Shown here piece after piece: positions 10,726-22,393 of a stretch of 25,955 bases of DNA. The stretch is from Pelargonium cotyledonis (lineage: Eukaryota > Streptophyta > Magnoliopsida > Geraniales > Geraniaceae): NCBI GenBank assembly GCA_036897625.1, contig JAYMTA010000623.1:1-25955 (forward strand), written 5' to 3'. Each line of letters opens with the position of its first letter. Positions within the stretch are counted from its first letter, which is position 1. The position numbers were made by a program, and so were the translations under genes. Under the pieces are notes generated by a model. It searched no databases and was not told where the DNA came from. It was given only the letters and a program-made list of their open reading frames with translations.

Positions 10726-11268
10726 CTAAACAAGAAGATCAATCATACCCATAACAACATCACAAATATGTTTCAAACCAATCTCTCTACGCGCCAGATC
10801 CGGCGGATAAACTAACCCGTGATACCTCCTAAACGCGTTATGGCACGCGTTCGGATAATCCGACGCCGCCATCACGTGCATGTAAGCGTAATCATAAGCC
10901 TCGCCCGCCAAATCTTGCATCGAGCTTTGCAATGCGTCCGCGGCGAGCGAGTACTTGTCCGCGCACTCCTTGAACACTTTCCTCAAGACAACGTCGTTTG
11001 CGGTGCTAAGCAATTGTGAGGACAAGTACGAGGACGTCGCCGTGGCATTAGCCATTCCCGCTCCGACCATGATATTTGCGAGGACTTCGTTGTTTGTTGC
11101 GTTGGTGCTCGTTGGATCAGATTTGAGCGATGATACACACACGTCGTAGTATTTGGTCTTCTTGCACGTCGTTTGGATCAAGTCGGAGGCATCTGATCCG
11201 TTCGCAAACGGATTAGACGCCACGAGGAGGAGGTGGAGGAAGAAGAGCAAGAAAATGTTGGAAGCCAT
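10726..11268 (-). CDS. C/VIF2: cell wall/vacuolar inhibitor of beta-fructosidase (PMEI domain), C/VIF2-like
   Basis: Intronless gene of 180 residues. Residues 1 to about 24 form a signal peptide (hydrophobic FLLFFLHLLLVA core), so the product enters the secretory route to the apoplast or vacuole. The mature part is a PMEI-type four-helix bundle with five cysteines at 35, 44, 102, 142 and 169, the first four matching the two disulphides of the family. Motifs include TTCKKTKYYDVCVSSLKSDP near the N-terminus, then IMVGAGMANAT, AYDYAYMHVMAASDYPNAC and FRRYHGL. The order and wording recall Arabidopsis C/VIF2, which inhibits acid invertases; PMEI proteins share the fold and inhibit pectin methylesterases, so the target is not certain. 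The start is the ATG at 11268; the frame is open upstream but has no ATG there. The coding sequence is clearly richer in CG than its surroundings. Confidence 0.9.
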   Translation of the reverse strand: MASNIFLLFFLHLLLVASNPFANGSDASDLIQTTCKKTKYYDVCVSSLKSDPTSTNATNNEVLANIMVGAGMANATATSSYLSSQLLSTANDVVLRKVFKECADKYSLAADALQSSMQDLAGEAYDYAYMHVMAASDYPNACHNAFRRYHGLVYPPDLARREIGLKHICDVVMGMIDLLV

Positions 11269-11365
11269 GAGAGAAAATGAACTCAAGTTGTTGAGAACTT
11301 GAGGTGTATAGCTATAGAAATAGAGGAAATGAGCTAGAAATGGTCCAATCTCTTATGGTTATACA

Positions 11366-11378
11366 CAATATATATAAT
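11366..11378 (-). promoter_or_regulatory. TATA box candidate of the inhibitor gene
   Basis: On the minus strand a TATATATA-like run lies about 100 bp upstream of the ATG at 11268, which leaves room for a leader of about 70 nt. A second AT run (TATATAAAAAAATA) lies just further upstream at about 11380-11394. The call rests on position and composition only. Confidence 0.45.
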
Positions 11379-11399
11379 ATTTTTTTATATATGGTTCTT

Positions 11400-13108
11400 G
11401 ACATGAATTGTTGGTTCTAACAGTGATCGAACACCGGAAGTGTATACAAAAAACAATTAATGGGTGTAGCTTGGCATGTAGCATTCATTGTTCACAGGGC
11501 CATGTTTGGAAGGTAGGAAAGTTGACAAAAATAGGGTCACGGGTTCACAGTGAAGCTAAGAAAAAAAAAACCCTAAATTTAATGTATTATTGTTTTCGAG
11601 CTATGGAATGTTTTTGTTTCAATATGGGATTGGAGAGCCAGATGTTGACATGTAATGGCTCTGCAAAGAATTATTGTACCCATAAATAATTTAATTAGTT
11701 TTGGTTAGAAACAATTCGAATTTAAAATCAAATTTTAATGTGAAATATGTGAGTTTGTCAAACTTAATTCGACTCGTATTTGAAAATGACTCCAAAAACG
11801 AAACATTTATGAGTAGCTATTTAATCATTTACAATGACTTACCTCAATAAATACATGAATGTTCCGCTCGATACGATTATCAACATAATTGGATCGATCC
11901 GAAGCCTCTTCGACAGCACGAAACATATGCATATTCGTGTCGATTTCCAGAGCAACAAATATTTCCAGTTCACATACTGAGGATCCTATAGGTTTCAATT
12001 ACATACAACAACAGTAACTTTAAACAAAGTTGAATAGACCAACCTGGAGATCAGGTCTAGCATAGCAATCTGTCTTAGCTGCGATCCAAAAGCATAATGT
12101 TTCCCATATCTGCATTAGCCGAGCAAAGGAGCAAGCAATCATGAGTATATTTAAGCTTTTCGAAAATTTTCAACTCCACATAGGCAGTTCGGTTCGTGGT
12201 TTTACATAGAAAATGTGCCGAGTGTGGGTTGCTCGACCCGACACGACTAAAGAATTATCGAGCCATATTTATGTCACCCGAACACACCAAAATGTGGGTT
12301 GAATTTCAGGATCCTACGAGTTCAAGTCCAACTGGGATCTCTACGAAGAGGCATCAATTTTGGGATATGGCAAATATACTCCATTGGCTTGTGTAAATCA
12401 ATGGTGTGGTTATACTAAACTATACTGGTAATGCATGCCAAAGGCCTAAAACGTGTTGGGCCAAAAAAACATAAGTGTTTTTATTGACCCACTTTTCGTA
12501 AGTTCTAACGTGTCATGCTACTTAGTGGAAAATACTAGGACTGATAAAAAGTTTCAAAATATGAATGCATGAGTTTGTTGGCCCAACCTGTTTATGGCAC
12601 ATGCCCCGAATTGCCAGGTATAGACTCAGCATACAAGGGATGTAAAAAGGAACGAAAAAAAGGTGACCCAGTGCACTAGACTAACATCATTTAGGCATGC
12701 AACATTCCCCCAACCTTACCGTAACCTCAAGACCACAAGGCGTTGAACAGTATTACAACTTACAAGAGACATAATAGTACGTTAGGAATTAGGATTTTTG
12801 GATTTAATTTGAAATCCCGAAACTTGAGCAAACAGTAATGTTTGAACGCACAGAATTCAGTTTTGAATTTGACTCAAATCCAACACAATTCAAAACACAC
12901 CTAAATCATGGAATTTCAAATGAAAACTTTTAACGCGTCATTTAAATTCCTTGATTTCTCAAACGTTAGATTTATAGTTGAAATACCACATTTCAAGTCC
13001 CAAATTTCAGGGTTTGTATCATTTGCACATCCAAAAACCGAAGAAAGTTATTAATTAACATATATATGTGAAGGAAGTGCATATGAACCTCAATTGGAAG
13101 GAGTGTTT
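11400..13108. other. intergenic region with dispersed repeats, upstream of the inhibitor and downstream of FTSHI4
   Basis: No complete gene is seen. The segment 12180-12310 has the GTGGGTTGCTCGACCCGAC type of word found in the other CGGGTT/AACCCG repeats of this window. The segment 12780-13020 is AT-rich with several AAATTTCAA and TTGAAATT words in both orientations and may be a decayed inverted-repeat element. The last 100-200 bp before 13109 should be the FTSHI4 3'UTR. Two exon-like pieces at 11843-12109 are listed separately. Confidence 0.4.
11843..12109 (-). pseudogene. two exon-like fragments of an unrecognised gene
   Basis: On the minus strand, 12109-12044 follows AATGCAG and ends at CAG/GTTGG; in one frame it reads IWETLCFWIAAKTDCYARPD. 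The next piece, 11985-11843, follows ACCTATAG and ends at GAG/GTAAGT; its most protein-like frame contains CELEIFVALEIDTNMHMFRA and ends in RIERNIHVFIE. Joining the two in those frames does not keep phase, and the frame of the first piece that would fit contains a stop. No start, stop or family match was found. This may be a captured or decayed gene fragment, or chance. Confidence 0.25.
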
Positions 13109-16100
13109 TCAAAGGAAATGGCTGGCCAAGAAAAGTTGTGGCTTCTCCTTGGCTTTATTATCTTTAACAACTACAGTTCTGATTTCCTCAACCCTTTTAT
13201 CACATATACCATCTACAAGCTCCCAAATTTCGTCCTTCATATGTTGCGTCTGCACAACAAAATGATTAGATTTAAAATATATATATATATAGAATAGGGT
13301 GTGATGGAAAAATATAATGTTCCCAAATGGTACTCAATTTGATTTTTGTTCCAATTTAGTTGTCATTATATTCATTTTGTTTCATTCTAGTCCATTCCGT
13401 CAAGTATCCATGAAATGAGGATGACAGTAGATTTTCTTTTTCTTTTTTAATTTTAAATTAATTGTAAGAATATGCTAGTGTGGCACTTGAAAAGTGTTAA
13501 TAAAAGTCCACATGTCATTGTCATATTGGCTGTGTTATTAATTTAAGAGTAAAATGGTAAGTTCATAATAATTTAATAACACTAACCAATAGGATAATGA
13601 CAGGTGAACTTTAATAAGTTACAAATATATTAAACAAGTGCCACATCAGCATGTATACCCAAGTCATCCACATTTAACAGATACTTATCAGAATGAACAA
13701 AATTGGAATGAAATGGATACTGGATTACCAATTTAGAACAGAGTGTATACTACAACGACCATTCTGAAACACTTTTCGATGGAACACGGTAGCTTGGTGA
13801 AGTTAGCAATATTTCACATACCTGCATAGGACGGGGTGCACCAAAGGTTGAATAACCGACATTTCCAGGAGCAAATGTAACTCTCCCGGGAAGACTAACA
13901 CCATGAATTCCCCACCGGCCTGCATAAATTAGGGCACCATATTCATCGACTGGAGTTACGGGTTCCTGGAAAATGAGCATTAGGAATATGAATTCAGATT
14001 CACAGTGCTTGATGGCAAAATATCCACATCAGAAAACAGTATTATTACTTCCTGAGAATGGAAGAACTAAAAATAATGTAATTACAAATATCAATACATA
14101 TGATTTAGAATGCAATATTCTCCTCTCATCCCTCAATGTGGTTGTCCTCATCCTCTTTAAAGCCAGCCATTTCATGATGTCAAGAAAACTCAGGAAAGAA
14201 AATCATTAATCATCCCCGAATTCAATAACTACCTGAGGTATTCTTGGAGAATTTTTGTATATATCCAAAATTTCCTCTGCGTTTATCGTCCCCTTTTCAA
14301 GTAAAATATCTGCACGGCCAATGACAAAAGTTATGTGGCTACACTTGCTTACAATGCAACTGGTACTATAAGTGCTAATTAGAAATCGACTTGATGTAAA
14401 ATGTCAAAACACTTCGCCCAGTTTTTACTGTTAGAATGGACGATTAATAGTAAACAAGCAACCGAACCTGTAATTGTCTCTACAGCTGAATTGTTCTCTC
14501 TCAGCACCGATGAACATTTTTCCATAGCAAAACGCAAGTATTCATCTCGAAGTGCTTCAAGTTTCGGCCCAAGCTGTTTGTAAACAGTCAAATTGGTTAT
14601 GATGCAACGACTTTTCTTAAGGCAAACAATTGAGTATTTGGAATTCCAAATCAAACACCAGCACATACATTCGGCACAAGATCATTATGCTTTTTTCTGT
14701 AGTACGCCTTCCCGAATGCTGTCATCCCTGTCCGCAAAATTAAAATCTCTGCAAGCCTCGAAGCTTTTAATGTAGCCTTTGCAGACATCCAACATACATT
14801 GTCGACCCCAAACATCTCCTCCTCAATAGCTCTAGCTACAAACATTAATAATAACAAATTTACCGTCCATCACGATGATACAGAGAAGTACATGATATAT
14901 TCAACTAATTAATCAGACTTGGTTTTTAGAACATAAAATGCTTGACATGTACCATCTCAACGCCAAACACTAAGGTAGCATTTATATTTGAATTTTTGTT
15001 CAGGTTCGGAAATGGAAATGGGATTCTTGTTTTTCATGTTTGAATTGTTACTTTTTGGTCGTGAAAATGGATTTAGAATGGAAATCCCAATTCTATTACA
15101 ATTTTTATTAATCCAAATGCTACTTAAAAAGAGTATCAGAGATGATGAAGGCGCATGCTATACTCAAAGAATATTATATGCTTCAGCCAATTCTGCCCTA
15201 AAAGCCTGACTAAAAAGCTCATCTCCCTTTATCTCCATCCTTTTTAATTGCTGGAGTATAAAGTTTTCAGCACAAGGTATAGAGGCAATGTGTGTGAGCC
15301 ATGTGCAAAGCCACAACAGGCTTGTACTTGTAGTGTAAGAGCGTGTTAAGAGTATAAAGTTAAAATTGGACTTTCTAGTTGAGTCGGTCCTCTTCAATTA
15401 TGTTAAGAAATATAGTGTCAATGTGCAGAATATGAAATTCTAACCATCAAGAAAATGAAGCTTCCCCAATCCAATCCCCATGAGACGAATTTAGTTATCT
15501 ATCTCTATTTTAGTAGTCCCATTTTGGACAATTTACATAGAATTCGTTGTTGGTCTTGGAATGGCTACCAATATCTTGTATGGGAATTTGCTTTTAGTGT
15601 GTAGCATTTCTACAGAAATGTCGACAAAATTTAGGACTTCTTTGAATATATGCATCTGGAAGCACAACTATTCAACTAATATGACGATAACATGAAGAAC
15701 AAAAAGTAAACTAACAAGATGATGAGAACTTACGAGCACATGCACGCACAATGGAATTCACATAATCTGATTTCCTTGCAAAAAGCCTGCCCTTGGCCTT
15801 TGCAAAACGCAGATTTGGCTCGTTGCGTATAGAATTTATATGTGTCTACAGAAGAAACATAAACATATTCTATAAAATGCACATGTATATATAGATATAC
15901 CTACAACGATAAAGGAAACAAGAATGCACTAATTTTCTGCCCTGCTGACCTCAATAATAGGGCGGTGGGGATCTGGAAAGTAGCATGCAAGAACAGCAAC
16001 AGCTGCTTCACGGTATGCTAGCCTCAATTTTAGATCCTCCGGAAGTTCAGTACTATCTTCTTGTCCTGTTTCAAATGTTCCTTTTTGCTGCAGTCACATC

Positions 16101-19100
16101 ATAAATGAAGTGAGAAATGACATTGTCTTCTTCCCTTTCCAAGAAAGATTCAAAACCTATCACAAACCAACCCCATTTACCCTTGAGCCAACACCTTGAG
16201 GCAAGGATATGAGAATGCATTAAGTAAAGATAATGGTACTAGTCAACAACACACATTCCCAGAAGCTCAAACAGTACAGTAAGAGACATTACATTCTTCT
16301 CAGACAGAGAATCAGACAGAATGACACATAAACAAATAGATACCACCTACCCTTTTCAAAGCCTCTAGAAGTTCTTCTCGGCCGATGAAATCTGAATCCT
16401 TCCTAGCAGTCAAAATACCAGCTTCATTTCTGCCATTAAAATTGGGAAACATTAATCTCTTTTGGGTGTTGAATTAAACATATAAATAAAAAATTAGTTG
16501 GGCATTACTCACAGTATATTTTGCAACTCCGCTCCAGTAAAATCTTCTGTAAGGTCTGCAATTTCTTTCAATAGAACCTCCTTTTCTTCCTCAGAACGAA
16601 AATATTTGTTCCTAGCATGCACCTTAGTGAACAAAAATAGACAAAATAGTATCAATGTGCAAACAAGGTAGATATTAAATATCCGTTATTCTGTAATACA
16701 CATCAAGTAAAATACCTTTAATATGGCCAATCTTCCATCTCTTACTGGCAAACCAACTCTTATAATCTTGTCAAAACGGCCCTTTCTCAATAGAGCGGGA
16801 TCAAGAATATCCAGTCTATTTGTTGCGCCTATTACTAATACCTGAAAAGTCCAAGTTTTGAAGTTACACTTGCAATTCCCTCAATCAAAGGGATATAGTA
16901 AAACTATACCTGGGATGTATCAACGTTAAATCCATCCATCTCAGTCAGTATCTGAAGCAGGCCTTGTTCACTTTCTGCACCACCCTGTACAAAGCAGCAA
17001 CATCAACAAGCCACATACAAATGAGATATCTCAAGCATAGTGTGATAGCAGAGAAGGTTCAAAGACTAAATGAATAATATATGTATACATATATATACTC
17101 AAAGAAGACAGGTACCACCTTTTTCTCACAGGCACCACCTGGTTACTCATATGGTAGCACCCATGGGTACACCTGAAGAAGAGTGACAGGCTTCAAGATA
17201 TGTCTATTTTTTCTACTACTTTTTTAGATTTTTCTTTCTTTCATTATGGGTATGTTTTTGAAATTTTCCCTGAAAGTGTATGAGGATTTATGAATTCCAG
17301 ATAACCACCCTTCTTACATTAAATCTCATTCACTCAATCTAGCGTCAATTATTTCTATTCATTATGCAATTGCTAATCATATCATAATTGACCTTACTCA
17401 AATGCCACATCAAAATTGAACAGGGCAGTTTGCAGAAACTATTTCACAAATGAACAGACACAGTAACTATTGTCTTACCCCACCAATATCAGGTCCACCG
17501 CGCTTGCTGCCAATAGCATCTATCTCATCAATAAAAATGATGCACGGTGAATATGATCTAGCATTATTAAAGAGATCCTTGACTCGAGATGCAGCCACAC
17601 CTTGAAACATCTGTACACAGTAAACACAAATCAGCCAAATTTCTAGAAGTTCTAACAGTTCAACGTGATTGAATAAAACTACTGACGAAGATGATGTATT
17701 CAATTCAATAACCACCATGAAGAGATTGAGACGAGTGAAAATTGGTTCGGAGAAGTTAGCTGTATATTTTTTTATGAGCAGAAGCAGAAGTTGGCCAAGT
17801 AATAATAAGCTAAAGTTCATAAGATGAATATTTCTTAAAATCTCATTCAATTACAGTTCATTTCACAGTAAACACACACTTGCATGTGCTAACATAATAC
17901 AAGCAAAAGATACCAAAGAAATTTGCTAAAGAATTCATGTAGCTGACCCCGTCATTGTTTGGGAATTGACTTGGTTGTTGTTTACATGTATTAAAACATA
18001 AAAGTCTTTGCATACACTGATACAAGCATATATACAAACATGCATGTGTGCCTATTTGCACTGCATGCTTCAAAGAATGCTATATCAAGTTTAGTTCCTC
18101 ATTTCGGGGGTAGGGCTGCAGAGCACATAAAAAAAAAAGATAATAAATAGCATGCAAATATAGCTTTGCATTCCAAATTTTCATAATAGATGGAATGATA
18201 ATTGGTTTCTTTCTTTTTCTATTTCTTCCAATAACAATAGTAAGTACCATATGTAGAATAGTTGGAAAAAACAATTATTTGTATACAAAGCAATGGTACG
18301 AATATTAGTATGTTCTTAGCTTTTCATCTTGCCCCCCAGTCAATAATATCAAACTCTCCAAGGGCCTATTGAGATTTGAAAGCAAGCAAAAAGCATCTGT
18401 AACTTAAGAGTTCACATCAAGGATGTGATCTCAGCTTCTCTATAAAAAGCTAAGCACTAAAACATGTCTATAATAGGTTGCTTTATGGGTTTCCAAATAT
18501 CATCAAGGTAGGTTATTTATTTTGTGATGGAGGGAGTATTAGAGCGTTGGTTGCTTATATGACTATGGGTTGCGGGTCGCCAAATATCATCTAGGTAAGT
18601 TATTTATTTTACAGCTTATTTTCGCTTTCCTCTAACCTTAAATATGAAATCGACACCTCACCTCCACAAAGTCAGTCCCATTAACTGCAAAGAAAGGAAG
18701 ACCAGATTCACCAGCAATGGCTTTAGCAAGCAGCGTTTTACCAGTCCCAGGAGGCCCATGAAGAAGCACACCTTTTGGGCAATAAATACCTTTGTCTTTA
18801 AACTCTTCTTCACTTTTTAAAATTTGCACAATCTCTTGTAGTTCCCTTTTGATATAATCCTGGCCAGCAAAATCATCAAATGTAACACCAGTAGTTGCTT
18901 CTGCTGATATAAATTTCGCCCTGTGGAAAGCAACTAAAAATAAGGTCTGAAACAAAGTGAGTTAAAAAGTCACTAAAATATCACATTCAGCTTACCGGCT
19001 CTTGCCTAATGAACCAAGTCGCCTGCTAGTGACTGCCTTTACCTTCTTTTTCATCTTTTTGACAGGACGAGTTCCCAGATCACAAGGTATCAGTTTTGCA

Positions 19101-21857
19101 TAAATTGGCCTCATCTTACGATCAATCCATAAATATAATGCGATAGATAATGCAAGCCGTATGGACCAAACGACTGCAGTAGCAACAGTAGTGTAAACTT
19201 CTGCAGATACTGGGTGCACATTTATAACATCCACATTTACTATTTGTTGATGCAACTTCTGCCAAACATCATTCCAACAATCAACTGGCATTCGGTCAAC
19301 CATATGGCGTTTAAAAATAACTTCCTTTCTCGAATTACCTTCTGTTCCTTCCATTTCTCTATCTTTCCAGTATGGTAAAATCACTGCAGAAACAGTAAAA
19401 ACAACTTTATGTGGAAATAAAATAAAAATGACAATAGTGCTGAACAATATTTAAGCAGTCGTTTGAATTTACAAATAACTACCACAATAAGAGCTTAAAG
19501 GGTGGCCCAGTTCACGAGCCTCCCACCATTATGGAGTCTAGGAAGGGTCATTTTTGTCCCTCGGAAGAAAAAATTATCACAATAAGAACTCAAAAAGAAA
19601 AATGGCATGCCCAGATAACAATTAACAATTAAGAAAAGTCATATCACAAATACCTACTAGAAGCCAGATAATACAACGGAACATCTGAAAGCCATAATAG
19701 CACTGAATGAGCCAAGATAAGGAAATTACAGGCACATGGTCTCCAGCAACACCAAAATTAATCACTGCCTTTAGTCCAGAAGCTCCAGATAGAAAAATAG
19801 TAAATGATTTGGATAGTAGCATTTAGATAGAAACAGTTGCAAGATAGGGTAGAAACCTAGGATCTCGAAATAGGTTTGTAATTCAAGATGCATTTAGTAA
19901 GTGGCTGAAGCTTAAGGCGGCCAACATGTTAAATCCTTTGTATGGCTTTTCATACATAGAATTCAAAATCCTTAGCTTTCATCGATTAAAAGGTTCTTGA
20001 ATGACCAAATTTGAGCAAATCATAGTCTATACAGTGCTTAACTACACATAGCACATGTGCAGGAAAAGGGTACTTGGATAACCAGTGCAGTGAAAACTTT
20101 GCACCCTGGTATCATGTAAGTGGATTGATACCACAATGCTCCCTGGTCCAGTTACACTACGCCCACTTAAAACCTTAGATCTATCCTCTCCTAAATTCAC
20201 CAGCCAGTACAAAAACTTTAATCTCACACTAAAAGGATTAAATTTAAATGAATTAAATAAAACCCAGCAAGTGACAGTTAAATTGTTGAAATTTCCAGAT
20301 ACTAAAAGTTTCCAACCTGATACTGCCTGACCGTAATTTGAGTACTCCATGAATTTAACTTTATTTGAGTTAACAAGTCTCCAAAATTCACTGAAGTCGA
20401 TCCTGTGTGAGTTTATGGGATCCCACTCCGTTCCCTTTAATTTTCCACGCATGGTCAACAAGGCCCTATTCCAACTTGAAACCATAATAAACTGCCTCTC
20501 TAGCTGTTGATTAGCCTTTTTCTCAAGTTCTTCCAGCTTATTTATCCGTTGTCTCTCAGCATCTATCAAATTCTGGAAGTCCCTCAAAATTAATATTTAT
20601 AAGGATATGAAAATCATTGTTATGGAGCATGACATAACGATAACAATACACTAAAAATAAGTGTCACTCAGCAGCAAGAATACATAGTTTCTCAGCTATT
20701 GATATGTTCCATATCATTAAAAGTAGTGAATCTAATATATAACAATAACATATGTGCAATTTACATCTCTCACATATACAGATGGTGTAATATGCTACAA
20801 ACTGGCATATAGGAGCTGAACAAGCATTTTCTCAAACACATAACATGTGAAGTGTTCGGTTCAAACTTTGCTGTATCAATAACATTACTATTGAAATTTG
20901 AATCCCAAATACTTAAATTCTTAACCCTGCATGACAAAAACCACACGATTCGAAAAGCAAATTATGTATCTAATCTATAGCAATATAACATACATGCAAT
21001 TTACACGTCTCAAATATACAAATGGGGTAATATACTACAAACTGGCATCTATGAGCTAAACGAGCATTTTCTAAAACACGTAACATGCAAAGTGTATAAT
21101 TCAAATTTTGCTGTATCAACAACATTACTATTGTATTCCAAACACTGAAATACACAACCTCTGTGACGAAATCCACACAATTCAAGATGCCAGGTACGAA
21201 TCTATAGCAACATAACATATATGCAGTTTACACCAACCACAGATACAGATGGTGTAATATACTACAAACTGGCATCTATGAACTAAACAAGCATTTTCTC
21301 AAACTCACAACATACAAAGTGTACAGTTCAAAATTTCCAGAATCAACAACATTACTATTGAATTCCAAAAACTTAAAAATGTGACGAAAACCACACAATT
21401 CGAGAAGCAAACTACGAATCTAATACAGATGGTGTAATATACTACAAATTAACATATATAACTGAACAAGCATTTTCTCAAACACATAACAAGCAAAGTG
21501 TTCAGTTCAATCTTTACCATATCAACAACATTACTATTGAAATCCAAATACTGATAATCATATCCTCACAACTCAAAACGAAAATTACGAAATTAAATCT
21601 AAAAGAGCGAGAGCAACCTCGAAAATCTCAGAGGACGCGGGGTCTTCCACTTCTTCTGCGTTTGGGGAGGCTGCATCCGAGTTCGAAGCTGAACTGGAAG
21701 CTCTGCACGAACTGATCTTAAGCTTGATTGTGTGGTTTCTGGACGATGATTTGGTTCCAGAGCCATGTTTGCGATAGTAGAAAGAAGGAGAAGGAAATGG
21801 AAAATGGCCGAGGAGGGTTTTAGAAGCGCTCAGTGGTTCTGCGACGTGGAGCTTCAT
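13109..21857 (-). CDS. FTSHI4: FTSHI4-type plastid AAA-ATPase, FtsH-like pseudoprotease
   Basis: Sixteen exons join in phase to 849 residues (Arabidopsis FTSHI4/EMB3144, about 855): 21857-21618, 20572-20317, 19383-18996, 18920-18662, 17610-17479, 16984-16910, 16841-16716, 16622-16513, 16429-16351, 16087-15950, 15845-15734, 14835-14669, 14573-14468, 14309-14233, 13965-13822, 13249-13109. In order: a Ser/Arg-rich N-terminus (about 1-60) like a chloroplast transit peptide; a coiled-coil-like segment with [20 protein letters not shown]; a membrane span at about 228-251; the AAA module with Walker A GPPGTGKT (350-357), Walker [10 protein letters not shown] (405-413) and [20 protein letters not shown] (459-475). 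Where active FtsH has HEXXH, this protein has REAAV (581-585), so it should bind ATP but lack zinc-protease activity. FTSHI proteins are known to be essential for plastid and embryo development, within a 2-MDa import-motor complex with FtsH12. The C-terminus ends LFLASHFL. Exon 2's acceptor (20573) is the least certain junction. Confidence 0.94.
13325..13740. repeat. inverted-repeat element in the last FTSHI4 intron
   Basis: The left part (13330-13415) has TTTGTTCCAATTTAG, CATTTTGTTTCATTCTAGTC and AAGTATCCATG. The right part (13678-13725) has the complements AGATACTT, GAACAAAATTGGAATGAAA and GGATACTGG. The arms are imperfect, with about 270 bp between them. The wording resembles the 60-bp units at 24583-24920, so both may belong to one dispersed family. 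Confidence 0.5.
14973..15127. mobile_element. MITE-like element in an FTSHI4 intron
   Basis: A segment of about 150 bp starts GGTAGCATTTATATTTG and ends with the near-complement AATCCAAATGCTACTT. Inside, GGAAATGGGATTCTTG at about 15011 is mirrored by AGAATGGAAATCCCAATTCT near 15077. The flanks are TAA on the left and TTAA on the right, so a three-base target duplication is possible but not certain. There is no coding capacity. It lies in the 14836-15733 intron. Confidence 0.5.
18475..18615. repeat. short direct repeat and Stowaway-like end in an FTSHI4 intron
   Basis: CCAAATATCATC followed by AAGGTAGGTTATTTATTTT (18494-18524) recurs as CCAAATATCATC and TAGGTAAGTTATTTATTTT (18580-18610). Between them GATGGAGGGAGTATTA (18527-18542) looks like one terminal end of a Stowaway-type (Tc1/mariner) MITE. 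A matching second end was not found in this intron. Confidence 0.4.
20740..21560. repeat. four-copy degenerate tandem array in FTSHI4 intron 1
   Basis: The phrase GATGGTGTAATATACTACAAA recurs with few changes at 20781, 21021, 21248 and 21428, giving spacings of 240, 227 and 180 bp. Each copy continues with AACTGGCAT, GAGCATTTTCTCAAACACATAAC, AAAGTGT-CAGTTCAA and ATCAACAACATTACTATTGAA. The array fills most of the 1045-bp first intron; the last copy ends near 21560, about 60 bp from the donor at 21617. It has no coding potential. Confidence 0.88.
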
Positions 21858-22393
21858 GTTCTACCTACCTATCATCGAGGTATTTTTCCTTCTCTGCTTC
21901 ACTTTCTGCGTGAGCGGGAAAATGCGAGAAAGTGAAAGAAAATGCGAGAAAATTTATGAATTTTATCTAACAGGCCATTGCAGGACGTTTCAGGATTGGA
22001 AGATGATCAAAACGGTGCGTTTTGTATTGGCGTAAACGACAGTGATGTTGAGTCGTTTTGCTTGATGGAGACGAGAGACGACAAATGAACATTGCTATTA
22101 GCGTTTAGCTATGGTTATTTTATATTGAACCGGTCCAACAAATGAACCGGTTCAATTCAAAGCAACTTGAAGCACGGTTGAGTTAGTGATTCAGGATTCA
22201 GGTCGGGTTTATCAGTTTCAAATTGAAAATATTTGTGTCGAAGCCAGCTTGAAAGAAGTGTATGTTCGTTCGAATTTTGGGTCACATATGTCGGGTTTTA
22301 TAGGCGAAAATGTGCAGGTTTATGTGGATTTACCCGAACGATATGCATTTTACATGCTATACACATTCCTAAACAACAATTTTAATCCGAACG
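21858..22393. other. FTSHI4 upstream region and spacer to the O-FucT gene
   Basis: No gene is seen. Close to FTSHI4 there is GCGGGAAAA (21914-21922) and a doubled AATGCGAGAAA (21921 and 21941). Further out, AACCGGTCCAACAAATGAACCGGTTCAATT (22129-22158) holds two AACCGGT words about 15 bp apart. About 535 bp must hold both the FTSHI4 promoter and the 3' end of the O-FucT transcript. Confidence 0.4.

Noticed and set aside
11269..11286. Longer N-terminus of the inhibitor
   Set aside because: The extension begins with TTG rather than ATG; the ATG at 11268 directly precedes a normal signal peptide.
12196..12396. 66-codon open frame on the plus strand
   Set aside because: It lies in a dispersed repeat, has no splice or family support, and its composition follows the repeat.
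17480..17850. 127-codon open frame on the minus strand covering the FTSHI4 Walker B exon
   Set aside because: Only 17479-17610 is exon; the upstream part is intron read through, with no AAA similarity before [10 protein letters not shown].
21914..21922. GCGGGAAAA as an E2F site for FTSHI4
   Set aside because: It lacks the TTT-side half of the consensus and there is no expectation of S-phase control for a plastid protein; recorded only as a motif.
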